A stretch of 64,000 nt of DNA from Palsa-504 sp963839095 (GTDB lineage: Bacteria > Actinomycetota > Actinomycetes > Streptosporangiales > Streptosporangiaceae): assembly GCA_963839095.1 (NCBI GenBank), contig CAWIUF010000054.1, positions 1 to 64,000 of the forward strand, in the 5' to 3' direction. Position 1 is the first letter of the stretch. The number at the start of each line of letters is the position of its first letter. The notes beneath the pieces are model-generated. The model saw nothing but the letters and a program-made list of their open reading frames with translations. It made no database searches and was not told the DNA's origin. The translations under genes were made by a program, and so were the position numbers. Positions 43,371 through 52,622 of the stretch are shown piece after piece.

Positions 43371-44363
43371 ATGAACAGCCCTGACGGCACGATGCGCGCC
43401 ATGCGCGCCTCGTCCAGCGACCCGGCCAGCCTGAGCCCGGACGAGGTGCCCATCCCGGAGCCCGGACCGGGCGAGGTCCTGGTGCGGGTCGCGGCGACCG
43501 CGGTCACCGCCCAGGAGCTGACCTGGCCGGAAGAGTGGCCGGTCATTCCCTGTCACGACCTGTCTGGCGTCGTGGCTGGTTCGGGTTCCTACGACACGGG
43601 CCTGCCGGATGGCACCGAGGTGTTCGGGCTGGTCGGCTTCGACCGCCCCGGCGCCGCCGCCGAGTACGTGACCGTCCCCGCCGCTGACCTGGCCGCCAAG
43701 CCGGCCGGCGTCGATCACGTGGCCGCGGCGGCCATCCCGCTGGGCGGGCTGACCGCGTGGCAGGCCCTGCACGACCACGCGGACGTGCAGCCCGGCCAGC
43801 ACGTGCTGGTCCACGGCGGAGCCGGCGGCGTCGGCGCCTACGCGGTCCAGGTCGCGGTGGCTCTCGGCGCCCGGGTCACGGCCACCGCGTCGGCCCGCGA
43901 CGCCGCGTATGTCGCCGATCTCGGCGCCCACCAGGTCGTCGACTATAAGGGCCGGTTCGAGGACGAGGTCCGCGACGTCAACGTGGTCGTCGATCCGGTC
44001 GGAGGCGACACGATGGCCCGGTCCTGGGCGGTGCTGCGGGCCGGCGGCATCCTGGTCGCCATCGCCGATGAGGTGCCGAAGGACCAGGGCGGCCGGGACG
44101 ACGTGCGGAGCGTGTACTTCGTGGTCGAGCCCAGCGGAGCGCAGCTCGGCGAGCTGGCCAAGCTCGTCGATGACGGGAAGCTGCGCGCGGCGGTCAGCGC
44201 GACGTTCGGCCTGGCCGAGTTGCGCGAGGCGTTCGCGGCCCAGCAGCACCGCAGCCACCCCGGCAAGATCGTGATCACCGTCGCTGTGATGCCGCGGCCG
44301 GAGCGATGGTGCCAGGCCCAGAAATGTCGGTGTCTGGGCCTAGTGTCTGGTTATGGCGGATAA
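43371..44363 (+). CDS. NADP-dependent MDR oxidoreductase (zinc-independent quinone oxidoreductase-like)
   Basis: The product is 330 residues. The N-terminal GroES-like domain has VPIPEPGPGEVLVRVAATAV and CHDLSGVVAGSG. The cofactor domain has LVHGGAGGVGAYAVQVAVAL (AxxGxxG type) and VVDYKGRFEDEVRDV. No structural or catalytic zinc cysteines appear. It probably reduces a ketone, enone or quinone. The last 22 residues (MPRPERWCQAQ...) run into the next gene and look non-homologous, so the real end may be near 44290 after an indel. It starts 31 bp after the cupin stop. Confidence 0.85.
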   Translation: MNSPDGTMRAMRASSSDPASLSPDEVPIPEPGPGEVLVRVAATAVTAQELTWPEEWPVIPCHDLSGVVAGSGSYDTGLPDGTEVFGLVGFDRPGAAAEYVTVPAADLAAKPAGVDHVAAAAIPLGGLTAWQALHDHADVQPGQHVLVHGGAGGVGAYAVQVAVALGARVTATASARDAAYVADLGAHQVVDYKGRFEDEVRDVNVVVDPVGGDTMARSWAVLRAGGILVAIADEVPKDQGGRDDVRSVYFVVEPSGAQLGELAKLVDDGKLRAAVSATFGLAELREAFAAQQHRSHPGKIVITVAVMPRPERWCQAQKCRCLGLVSGYGG

Positions 44364-44787
44364 CAGGTTGTCGGTGCACGATCGTGAGCAGTTCCTGGCC
44401 GAGCCGCACATCGCGGCACTGTCGGTGTCGGACGGACCGGGGCGCGGGCCGCTGACGGTGCCGATCTGGTACCAGTACCAGCCCGGGGGAGAGGTGTGGA
44501 TCCTGACCGAGTCCACCTCGCGCAAGGCGCGGCTGATCGAGGCGGCCGGGCGGTTCACCCTGATGGTCGACCGGGTCACGCCGACGACCCGGTACGTGTC
44601 GGTGGAAGGACCGGTCACGCGCATCATCGCGGGCACCGATGAGCTGCGGCGGGAGATCGCCGAGCGCTATCTGCCGCCGGACCAGGCCGAGGCTTACCTC
44701 AAGCTCGCCGAGGCCGAGTTCGACCCGGAGATCGCGATCTACCTGCGGCCGGAGCGCTGGCTGGCGTCGGATCTCGGGCCGGCCTGA
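44353..44787 (+). CDS. Pyridoxamine 5'-phosphate oxidase / F420-dependent family protein
   Basis: The product is 144 residues with a split-barrel flavin/F420-binding fold: LAEPHIAALSVSDGPGRGPL, VPIWYQYQPGGEVWILTEST, then RYVSVEGPVTRI. No catalytic function can be read; members reduce or bind flavin-like cofactors. It overlaps the end of the preceding reading frame by about 11 bp. The gene ends 2 bp from the convergent ABC ATPase. Confidence 0.85.
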   Translation: MADNRLSVHDREQFLAEPHIAALSVSDGPGRGPLTVPIWYQYQPGGEVWILTESTSRKARLIEAAGRFTLMVDRVTPTTRYVSVEGPVTRIIAGTDELRREIAERYLPPDQAEAYLKLAEAEFDPEIAIYLRPERWLASDLGPA

Positions 44788-44789
44788 CG

Positions 44790-46283
44790 CTAGCCGCCGT
44801 CCGGCCCCTGGGCGGGCGCGGTCCGGCCGTCGCGGATCCGCACGATCCGGTCGGCCACGGCCGCCAGCAGCGTCTCGTCATGACTGACCAGGGCGATGGC
44901 CAACCCGGACTGGCGGGTGAGCCGGAGCAGGTCGACGATCTCGGCGGCGGTGGTGACGTCGAGGCTGGCGGTCGGCTCGTCGGCGATGATGAGCGCCGGG
45001 CGGGCGATCAGCGCCCGGGCGATGGCTACTCGCTGGCACTGCCCGACGGAGAGCTGGCCCGGGCGGCGGTTCGGGTCCAGCCCGCCGAGCCGGACCTCGG
45101 CCAGTGCGTCGCGGGCCAGCTGGAGCCTTTCGGTACGGCTCAGGCGCTTGTTCACCGTGGCGGGTTCGGTGATGCTGCGCCAGATCGGCCAGCGCCGGTC
45201 GAGCGACGCCACCGGGTCCTGGAAGACCGGCATGACGTACCCCCGGGGTACGGATGCCTGGCCGCCGGCGAAGGTGACGGTGCCCGATCCCGGTTGCTCG
45301 ATCCCGCTCGCGATGCGCAGAAGGGTGGATTTGCCGGACCCGGAGGGCCCGGCGATGCCGACGATCTCGCCGGCCTGGATGGTGAGGCTGGCGTCGCGCA
45401 GTGCCTGGATGGCGCTGGTCCCGCTGCGGTAGGTCACCGACGCCCGGTCGATGGTGACGACCGGCGGCGCAGCGGACGGGCGGTAGGAGTCCCCTGGCCG
45501 CCGGGGTACGGACCTGATGGTGTCGGCCGCGTTAAGGAGCTGGCTGGTGTATGCGTGGTCCGGCGCCGTGGTGATGGAACCGGTCGGGCCGGTCTCGACG
45601 ATGCGGCCGTCCCGCAGGACGGCGATGCGGTCCGCGTGGTTCTCGACCAGACGGAGGTCGTGACTGATGAGCAGCAGGCTGCGGCTGGCCCGGCGCACCG
45701 CCTGCAGGACCCCGTCGGCGAGTTCCGCGTCCAGGGCGCTGGTCGGCTCGTCGGCCAGGACGAGCTCGGGGTCGTGGACCGTGGCGGCGCTGATGCTGGC
45801 CCGCTGGAGCATGCCGCCGGACCACTGGTGCGGGCGGTCCCGGAGCCGGGTCGGCGCGGCGTCGATGCCGAGCGCGCTCATCCGCTGCTCGACGACACCC
45901 GGCGGCACGGCGCCGCCGTGCGCGCGCCAGGCCTCCTCGATGTGGTGCCGGACCGTGCGGATCGGATCGCAGGCGGCGTAGGGGTCTTGGGCGACGTACC
46001 CGAGATGCGTGCCGAGCAGGGCACGCCTGGTCCTGGCCGGCGCGCGGCTGATGTCGTTCCCGAGCAGCTCGACCGTCCCGGTAACGGTCGCGTGGCGGGG
46101 GAGCAGGCCGAGGATGGCCCGGGCCAGGGTGGTCTTGCCGCAGCCCGACTCGCCCACCAGGGCCACGCACTCGCCGGTCCCGATATCGAGGTCCAGGCCG
46201 TCGAGCACGGCGGGGCCGGAGCGGTACCGGACGGCAAGGCCGCGGATCCGCAGCAGCGGGCCAGTCATGATCGGCTCGGTCAT
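44790..46283 (-). CDS. Dual ABC ATP-binding protein, peptide/nickel type
   Basis: The product is 497 residues with two fused ATPase domains. Domain 1: Walker A GESGCGKTT, signature WSGGMLQR, Walker B LVLADEPTSALD. Domain 2: Walker A GPSGSGKST, signature LSVGQCQR (slightly degenerate), Walker B LIIADEPTASLD. It equals DppD plus DppF in one chain. ATG at 46283 overlaps the permease stop (ATGA). It energises the importer encoded upstream. Confidence 0.9.
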   Translation of the reverse strand: MTEPIMTGPLLRIRGLAVRYRSGPAVLDGLDLDIGTGECVALVGESGCGKTTLARAILGLLPRHATVTGTVELLGNDISRAPARTRRALLGTHLGYVAQDPYAACDPIRTVRHHIEEAWRAHGGAVPPGVVEQRMSALGIDAAPTRLRDRPHQWSGGMLQRASISAATVHDPELVLADEPTSALDAELADGVLQAVRRASRSLLLISHDLRLVENHADRIAVLRDGRIVETGPTGSITTAPDHAYTSQLLNAADTIRSVPRRPGDSYRPSAAPPVVTIDRASVTYRSGTSAIQALRDASLTIQAGEIVGIAGPSGSGKSTLLRIASGIEQPGSGTVTFAGGQASVPRGYVMPVFQDPVASLDRRWPIWRSITEPATVNKRLSRTERLQLARDALAEVRLGGLDPNRRPGQLSVGQCQRVAIARALIARPALIIADEPTASLDVTTAAEIVDLLRLTRQSGLAIALVSHDETLLAAVADRIVRIRDGRTAPAQGPDGG

Positions 46284-47128
46284 GCCCGGCTCGGATCGGT
46301 GGCGTCGCGGAGGGCGTCGCTGATCAGGGTGGCCGCGGTGACGGCGGCGATGATGCCCAGTCCGGGTCCGATGACCAGCCACGGCGCAACCGTGTCGTAC
46401 AGCTGGGAGTCGTTGAGCATGCTGCCCCACTCGGCGGTGGGCGGCTGGACGCCGAGGCCGAGGAAGGACAGGCCGGCCAGGCCGAGGATCGTGTCGCCGA
46501 GCCCGAGGGTGGCGGCGATGAGGGCCTGGACGGCGGCTCCGGGCAGGACGTGACCGGTGAGGATCCGGGACGTGCGGACGCCGGCCATCCTGGCCGCCGT
46601 GACGTCCGGGCGCTGCCGGGCGCCGATCGTGTAGCTGCGGGACAGCTTGGCCAGGCCGGCCCAGCCCGTGATGGTCATCGCGAGGATCAGGTGGCTGAAA
46701 CCGGGACCGAGCGCGCCGACCACCGCCAGGGCGAGGACGAGGGACGGCAGCCCGAGCAGCAGGTCGATCAGGCGGCTGACGCAGGCATCGAAGAGCCCGC
46801 CGATGAACCCCGCCGCGGTACCGGCCGTGATGCCGATCACCGTGGTCAGCGTGAACACCAGCATGGCGGCGCCGAGCGTGGTGCGTGCCCCCGCGACCGT
46901 CCGGGCGAACTCGTCCCGGCCGGCGCCGTCGGTGCCCAGCCAGCGCCGGGCACCCGGCGGGGCGAGCTGGTGGACGTAGTCGGTGACGTCCGGCCCGTGC
47001 GCGAGGAGCGGCCCGATCACCGCCAGCGCCGCGAGCAGGACCGCCAGCACGGCGCCGACCCGGAACCCCCAGTGCCGGGAGAGCGTCCTGAGCAGGCCGG
47101 ACGCCGGGGCTACGTCGATGTCAGGCAT
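46280..47128 (-). CDS. ABC transporter permease, DppC/NikC type
   Basis: The product is 282 residues. It has an N-terminal membrane helix, then LGTDGAGRDEFARTVAGART (the typical LGTD..GRD motif) and five helices. The EAA loop is TAARMAGVRTSRILTGHVLP. It pairs with the permease upstream. It overlaps that gene by 8 bp and the ATPase by 4 bp. Confidence 0.9.
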   Translation of the reverse strand: MPDIDVAPASGLLRTLSRHWGFRVGAVLAVLLAALAVIGPLLAHGPDVTDYVHQLAPPGARRWLGTDGAGRDEFARTVAGARTTLGAAMLVFTLTTVIGITAGTAAGFIGGLFDACVSRLIDLLLGLPSLVLALAVVGALGPGFSHLILAMTITGWAGLAKLSRSYTIGARQRPDVTAARMAGVRTSRILTGHVLPGAAVQALIAATLGLGDTILGLAGLSFLGLGVQPPTAEWGSMLNDSQLYDTVAPWLVIGPGLGIIAAVTAATLISDALRDATDPSRA

Positions 47129-48053
47129 GCCGGAGCCGGGGGTCGATCGCCGCGAGCGCCAGGTCGATCAGCAGGCTGGCCACGATATAGGTGGCCACCG
47201 CGAGCATCGTGTACGTGACCACGACCGGCAGGTCACGCGCGTCGATCGCCTGCACGGTGTACTGGCCGACGCCGGGCCACGAGTAGACGGTCTCGGCGAT
47301 GGGCGCGCCGCCGAGCAGGGCCGCCGCGCCGAGACCGACGACGGTCAGGAACGGGGCGGCGGCGTTGGGCAGCACGTGGACGAACAGCCGGCGCCGCGCC
47401 GAGGTGCCGCGCGCCTGGCTGACCAGCAGGTACGACGCCGACCCGGCCTCCAGCAGGCTGACCCGCAGCACCCGGGCCCAGTAGCCGGCCGCGCCGACCG
47501 CCAGCGTGGCGGCGGGCCACCCGACCGTCGACCAGCTGCCGTCGGCCACGACGCGCCCCAGGTTCAGGTGGACGACGAGGATATCGAGCACGAAGAGCCC
47601 GATCAGGAAACCGGGCGTGACGACCATCAGCACGGTGACGGTCCTGATAACACCGTCGATCCAGGTCCCGGCGGCCGCGGCCGACGCCAGCCCGAGCACC
47701 AGCGCGAGCACGACCGCGATGAGCATCGCGGTGAGCGTCAGGCGCGCGGTGGCCGGCAAGTGGGTCGCGAACGCCTGCATCACCGGCTGCCCGGTCTGCC
47801 ACGACGTGCCGAAGTCGCCGTGGAGCGCTCGTTCCAGCCAGTGCCAGTAGCGCGGCACGACCGGGCCGCTCAGCCCGAGCTGGCGTCGCGTGGCGGCGAT
47901 CAGCGCGGCCGTCGGGTCGGCGACGCCCCGGGCGGCCAGCACCGTCCGGGCCGGATCACCCGGGGCGAGCAGCAGCAGCGCCCAGACGCAGATACTGGTG
48001 ACCCATAGCGTGAGGAGCGCCTGGCCGGCCCGGAACGCCGCTGACCGGAGCAC
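47121..48053 (-). CDS. ABC transporter permease, DppB/NikB type
   Basis: The product is 310 residues with six helices. Its signatures are LGLSGPVVPRYWHWLERALH, GDFGTSWQTGQPV and the EAA region SQARGTSARRRLFVHVLPNA. The C-terminal ETVYSWPGVGQYTVQAIDAR is characteristic. It forms the channel with the NikC-type permease for a peptide, nickel or metallophore. It starts 13 bp after the binding protein stop. Confidence 0.9.
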   Translation of the reverse strand: MLRSAAFRAGQALLTLWVTSICVWALLLLAPGDPARTVLAARGVADPTAALIAATRRQLGLSGPVVPRYWHWLERALHGDFGTSWQTGQPVMQAFATHLPATARLTLTAMLIAVVLALVLGLASAAAAGTWIDGVIRTVTVLMVVTPGFLIGLFVLDILVVHLNLGRVVADGSWSTVGWPAATLAVGAAGYWARVLRVSLLEAGSASYLLVSQARGTSARRRLFVHVLPNAAAPFLTVVGLGAAALLGGAPIAETVYSWPGVGQYTVQAIDARDLPVVVTYTMLAVATYIVASLLIDLALAAIDPRLRHA

Positions 48054-48066
48054 CCCGCCGCCTGCG

Positions 48067-49641
48067 TCAGCTGCTGGGTGCGGTCGTGGCGCTGACCCAC
48101 AGGTTCGCCGGCGGTATCGGGTAATGACGCCACGCCGGGCCGGCGATGGCGGCCGGGAGCCGCTGCCCCACGAAGATGCCGTAGGCGTTGCTGGCGATGA
48201 TCTGCTGCGTCTGCCTGAGCAGGCTGTCCCGGGTGCTGGCGTCCAGGGTGGAGGCGAGCTGATCGATCAGGCGGTCCAGCTTCGGGTTCCCGGCGCCGGT
48301 CGTGTTACTCGGGCCCTTGGTCGCGAAGAACTCCTGCAGCGGCGTGATGGGATCACCGGCGAACGACGTCGTGCCGTCCCCTTCCAGGGCGGACGTCCAG
48401 CCGGCCGGGTTCTTCTGCGCGGCGTCGATGTCGGGTACACCGCTGATCGACACGTCGAAGCCGAGCGGGGACAGCTCCGCCTGGATCGCCACCGCCAGGG
48501 TCTGCGTGTCCGGCTGCTGCGCGTAGGTGTCGATCGTGAAGGCCAGGGCCTTGCCGCCCTTGTGCCGCACCCCGCCGGACGAGCCGGCCGTCCAGCCGTC
48601 CGCGGCGAGCAGGCTCACTGCCTTCGACGCGCTGGTGGCCTGCGTGGTCAGGGCGTAGGGCGCGGTGGCCGCGTACATCCCGGTGGCCGGCTTGTACAGG
48701 CCGTTCATCACCTGGCTGGCGAGCTGGCCGTAGTTGATCCCGGCCTGCACCGCCCGGCGCACCGCGACGTCGTTGAACGGCGCGGTGTGCTCGTTCAGGA
48801 AGAGCTGGAAGGTCGGGCCGCGTGGTGTCCCGGTGTCGTAGTAGGCGTCGGTGCGGCCGGTGAGCGTCTTGGCCGCCGTCGTCGGCGGGTACAGCGCCAG
48901 GTCGGCCTCGCCGTGCTCGACCGCCAGGATGCGGGACTGCGCGTCGGTGATGAACTTGACCGTCACCTCGGACAGCCGGGGCTTGCCATCCCAGTAGGAC
49001 GGGTTGCGGACCTCGTGCATGATCTGGTCGCTGGCGTCGGTGACCACGTACGGGCCGGTGTAGATCTTGGCCGCGATCAGCTTGGCGGGGCTGCCTTTGG
49101 CGGTCAGGTAGGCGGCCTGGTCGTAGATGATGAAGAAGCTCTCGTCGCCCAGGATGTACGGCATGTTCGGGACCGGGGTCTTCGTGGTGACGGTGACCTG
49201 ATCGGCTCCGGTGGCGGTGAGCTGGGCACCCGGCAGGGCGGCGGTGGCCGACGAGTTCTGCTTGAGCTGGTACCGCAGGCACGCGACCAGCGCGGCGGCG
49301 TTCAGCGGCTTGCCGTCCTGGAAGCGGATCCCGGAGTTCAGCGTCAGCACCCACGTCGTGGGCGAGGTGTTCGTGAGCGATTTCAGCAGCCACGGCCTGA
49401 CGGTTCCGTCGGTCTGCGGCCGCATCAGGAGCTCGCCGTAGCCGAGCTCGTTACCCCAGTAGCCGTTCTCGATCGGGTCCAGGTCGCCGATCGCGAAGCT
49501 GGTCGCGATGGTCAGGGTGCTGGGCCTGGCGCTCGCCGGGGACTGAGCCGAGGAAGAAGTCGCTGTGGAGCAGGCCGAGACGCCCGCGCCGAGAAGAGCC
49601 GTCGCGCCCAGCGCGGCGAGATAACGTGCAGCCATCAGCAT
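48067..49641 (-). CDS. ABC substrate-binding lipoprotein, SBP_bac_5 (peptide/nickel) family
   Basis: The product is about 524 residues from the ATG at 49641 (a longer frame to 49764 is open). The lipoprotein signal ends GAGVSAC (Cys about 24). The SBP_bac_5 domain has IENGYWGNELGYGELLMRPQ, LRYQLKQNSS, then NEHTAPFNDVAVRRAVQAGI. The 500-residue size is normal. The ligand cannot be told: family members bind oligopeptides, nickel-chelates or metallophores. It is the first gene of the four-gene importer operon. Confidence 0.88.
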   Translation of the reverse strand: MLMAARYLAALGATALLGAGVSACSTATSSSAQSPASARPSTLTIATSFAIGDLDPIENGYWGNELGYGELLMRPQTDGTVRPWLLKSLTNTSPTTWVLTLNSGIRFQDGKPLNAAALVACLRYQLKQNSSATAALPGAQLTATGADQVTVTTKTPVPNMPYILGDESFFIIYDQAAYLTAKGSPAKLIAAKIYTGPYVVTDASDQIMHEVRNPSYWDGKPRLSEVTVKFITDAQSRILAVEHGEADLALYPPTTAAKTLTGRTDAYYDTGTPRGPTFQLFLNEHTAPFNDVAVRRAVQAGINYGQLASQVMNGLYKPATGMYAATAPYALTTQATSASKAVSLLAADGWTAGSSGGVRHKGGKALAFTIDTYAQQPDTQTLAVAIQAELSPLGFDVSISGVPDIDAAQKNPAGWTSALEGDGTTSFAGDPITPLQEFFATKGPSNTTGAGNPKLDRLIDQLASTLDASTRDSLLRQTQQIIASNAYGIFVGQRLPAAIAGPAWRHYPIPPANLWVSATTAPSS

Positions 49642-49890
49642 GCGCAACCGGACCGCCTCCAGCACCTCGTGGATGGTTCCTTCGGTGCCGTGGCCGGTCT
49701 CCTGGCTGACAGGGATGCCAGCGAACAGCTGGCTCGCCCCGGCCTGGCCTTCCCGGGCAACCACGCCCAGTGGCCCTATCGCTAGACGGCCGGAACAACC
49801 CGATCACAGTGGCGAGGGCCGCGTCGGCATCCCACCGACTTCCCGAACACCACGGCAAACTGGATCCTACGGCCGTCGCATTACTGCCTG

Positions 49891-49916
49891 CAAGCCTGAT
49901 CATCTGATCAGGCTTG
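49891..49916. promoter_or_regulatory. Perfect 12-bp palindrome
   Basis: CAAGCCTGATCA-tc-TGATCAGGCTTG has perfect 12-bp arms. It lies about 250 bp upstream of the importer operon and just after the APC terminator hairpin. It may be an operator or a second terminator; the tight 2-nt loop favours DNA binding. Confidence 0.5.
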
Positions 49917-49940
49917 GCGATGCGGCGGCCTGGAGGATAT

Positions 49941-49980
49941 GTCTGCGGTTTCGGGTGTCAGAGCACCCGAAACCGCAGAC
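49941..49980 (-). terminator. Strong hairpin downstream of the APC permease
   Basis: A 17-bp perfect stem (GTCTGCGGTTTCGGGTG with CACCCGAAACCGCAGAC) encloses a 6-nt loop, 27 bp beyond the APC permease stop. There is no T-tract, as often in actinobacteria. It most likely ends the permease transcript. Confidence 0.75.
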
Positions 49981-50006
49981 GAATCGGCGGTCGCCCCGCT
50001 CCGGTG

Positions 50007-51643
50007 TTACTCGGGCGGCAGTTCCTTGTAGACGTAGCTGACGTTGATGCCGCGGCGGCCGCGGATCCAGCGCGGGATGTAGTAGAGCAGCGAGCCGGCC
50101 ACGATCAGCCCGGCGAACCAGGCCGGGATCCACCAGAAGTTGGCCGTGTCGCCGTTCATGACCAGCGCCGGGTACTGGGTGGAGACCACGGCCAGGGCGA
50201 CGAAGATGGCGATGGACAGCGGCGCCACGATCCACAGCACCGGGATGCCGAGGAGCTTCACGTTCGCCGGGGAAGCCCGGTAGAGCTCGGGCCGGCGGAT
50301 CGGCAGCGCGATGGCGGCGGCGGCCACGATCACCACGCCCAGGCACCCGGCCAGCACGATCAGGCCGAGCACGAGCTGGAACACGTTGGAGGTGACGCTC
50401 CAGACCACCAGCGCGGCGATGATCACGTTCACGGTCACGATCGCGATAACCGGCGAGTGGGTGCGCTCGTTCACGTCGGCCAGCTTCTCCGGCATGAGCC
50501 GGTCGAACGACCAGGCGAACAGCGACCGGATCGGCATGAACGTGTTGGCGATCATGGACGGCAGCGACCAGAACAGGAAGCAGCCCAAGATGATCACGGT
50601 GAAGAACGGGACGTTGACCGACAGCGCGCCCAGGAACTGGTAGAACGGCCCCGACGGGATGGCGTAGGCCTTGTTCGGGGACAGGTTGGCCGCGTACATG
50701 AAGTTGTAGCCGACCACGTGGAAGATCAGCAGCGCGCCGATGATGAGCAGCAGGGCGTCGAAGCCGAGCGCGCCGAACATGATCCACAGCTGGCGGCGGC
50801 GGTTGGACGCGCTCTTCAGCTCGCCCGACATGTAGACCGACCAGAAGTTCCACATCATGAAGCCCTGGATGGAGAACAGGGTGGGCAGCGTGGCGCTCAT
50901 GTTGCCGAAGTGCGGGCCGACGTGCTGGGCGCCCGCGGTCGAGATCACCTTGGCGAAGGTGCCGCCGCCGAAGCTGGAGTTCAGCTTGTTGAAGTTGTGC
51001 TGGAAGCCGCCCTTGGTGGCGAAGGCCAGGACCAGGAGCGTCACGATCATCCCGGCCATCGCGATCAGGAACGCGCCGTTCTGCCAGCGGAACGTCGACT
51101 TGGTGCCGCGGATCAGGATGTAGGTCTGCAGCGCCACCATGACCAGCGCCCCGGCCAGGATCCACGCCTTGTCGGTCTGGAACGAGGTGCCCCAGCTGAC
51201 CATCGAGTTGTTGTGGAACAGGCTGCCGCCCGCGACCAGCGCGGGGCCGAGCGCGAAGACCGAGAAGAACTTGGCGAAGTAGGCCGCGCCGAGCAGGCCG
51301 CCCATGATCATGCACAGGTTGGAGATCAGCGCGAGCGGCGGATTCAGGATCCGGCTCACCCACACGTAGTCGCCGCCGACGCGGGGCATGCTGGCGCCGA
51401 GCAGCGCGAACATGATCAGCACGGGGATGTTGATGACCACCGCGAGGATCAGCACCCCGACCGGGTCGGCGCCGGGGAAGGCGACCAGGGTGAAGAAGAT
51501 CGACCAGGCCAGGGTGGAGCCGATCGGCGCGGAGATGACCGCGTTGAAGATCGTCGCGTCGACCGCCGACGCGGAACGCACGAGTCCGGTGCTGTTGCGC
51601 ACGAACAGCCGGCTGCTGCCTGATGCCGGTCCGTTGTGGCCAT
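50007..51643 (-). CDS. APC superfamily amino acid/amine permease, N-terminal frameshift
   Basis: About 545 residues. It is a twelve-helix APC transporter with the helix 1 motif SASAVDATIFNAVISAPIGS, PRVGGDYVWVSRILNPPLAL, a large outside loop (about 210-270) and a basic C-terminus. GGAGGAG lies 4-5 bases before an ATG at 51643 (MATTDR). That frame must shift within the first dozen codons to join the permease frame (NGPASGSSRLFVRNSTG). Alternatively translation begins at a GTG at 51602. It is divergent from the DeoR operon and is the probable uptake system for its substrate. Confidence 0.85.
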
Positions 51644-51729
51644 GAGCTCCTCCTGCTGGTTGCCCATGCCTCCGCTGGTCGCCCCCGTTGACCCAGGTAG
51701 TGAGGCTGGCTAGAGTCGAACATAACCAG

Positions 51730-51765
51730 CAACAACTGTCAATGTTTGTGACAACAACGAACAGT
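51730..51765. promoter_or_regulatory. TTGT/ACAA-rich divergent operator region
   Basis: TTGT-g-ACAA is centred at 51750. ACTGTC (51735) with GAACAGT (51760) forms an outer imperfect pair, and CAACAAC is repeated at 51730 and 51752. DeoR-family proteins bind such TTGT/ACAA-rich repeats. The position between the APC permease and the DeoR gene suggests control of both. Confidence 0.4.
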
Positions 51766-51781
51766 CACGGGAGGAGCACGG

Positions 51782-52622
51782 GTGCTGGCGGTCGAGCGGC
51801 GCATCAAGGTGCTGGAGCGGATCGCGGCGGATCAGGCCGTCGAGGTGAGCAGCCTGGCCCGCGAGTTCGGCGTCTCCGAGATGACCATCCGCCGTGACCT
51901 GCGCCGCCTGGACCGGGACGGTTTCGTCCGCCGGACCTACGGCGGCGCCACCACGCGGGTGGTCCGCTCGGGCGGCGGCTTCGAGGCGACCCAGAACGCG
52001 CGCACGCTGCACCACGCCCAGGAGAAGCGCCAGATCGCGCTGCGGGCGGCCGAGCTGACCGCTGATGCGCGGGTCATGTTCATTGGTGTTGGCTCCACCG
52101 TGGAGCAGTTCGCCCGGCTGACCGCGCCCCGCGACGGCCTGCTGGTGATCACCCAGTCGCTGGTCATCGCGAGCCTGCTCGGCACCCGGCAGGTCCGGGT
52201 GATCATGGCCGGCGGGATGGTCCGCCAGGACGAGCTCAGCTGCGTCGGGCCGGCCGCGGTGGAGTGCGTCCAGCGCTACAACACCGACGTGGCCATCATC
52301 GGCGCGGCCGGGGTCTCTGTCCGCCGCGGGATCACCGACCTCGACGACCAGGAGGCCGGCGTCATCCGGGCCGCGCTGGAGAAGACCGAGCGGATCATCG
52401 TCCTGGCCGACGGGTCCAAGTTCGGGGACGTCGCGCTGAGCACGGTGGTGCCGATCAACCGTGTCTCGGCCATCGTCACCGATCCCAGCGCCGACCCGGC
52501 CGAGGTCGAGCGCATCGCCCGCGAGGGCGTCGAGGTGATCCTGGTGGAACCGGCACGGTCGCCGCCCGACGCCGACAAGGCACCCCGACGCGAGCGACCC
52601 GTCCCCCGCGGCGGCGACATGA
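51782..52622 (+). CDS. DeoR/GlpR-family transcriptional regulator
   Basis: About 279 residues from a GTG with GGGAGGAG upstream. The N-terminal helix-turn-helix reads IKVLERIAADQAVEVSSLAR, then FGVSEMTIRRDLRRLDRDGF, the GlpR signature. The sugar-phosphate isomerase-like effector domain has VGSTVEQFARLT, IMAGGMVRQDELS, DVAIIGAAGVS and VLADGSKFG. The frame runs without a stop into the BtpA gene. One frame over, a TGA sits exactly on the BtpA start (ATGA, 52619-52622), so a late indel is likely and the end given assumes it. The effector is probably a phosphorylated pathway intermediate. Confidence 0.88.

Larger units (their letters stand above)
49642..50006. other. Intergenic region between the importer operon and the APC permease
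   Basis: No gene was recognised. It contains a 26-bp palindrome (49891-49916) and a 40-bp hairpin (49941-49980), described separately. The promoter of the importer operon must lie in 49650-49890, but no clear -10/-35 was seen. Confidence 0.5.
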
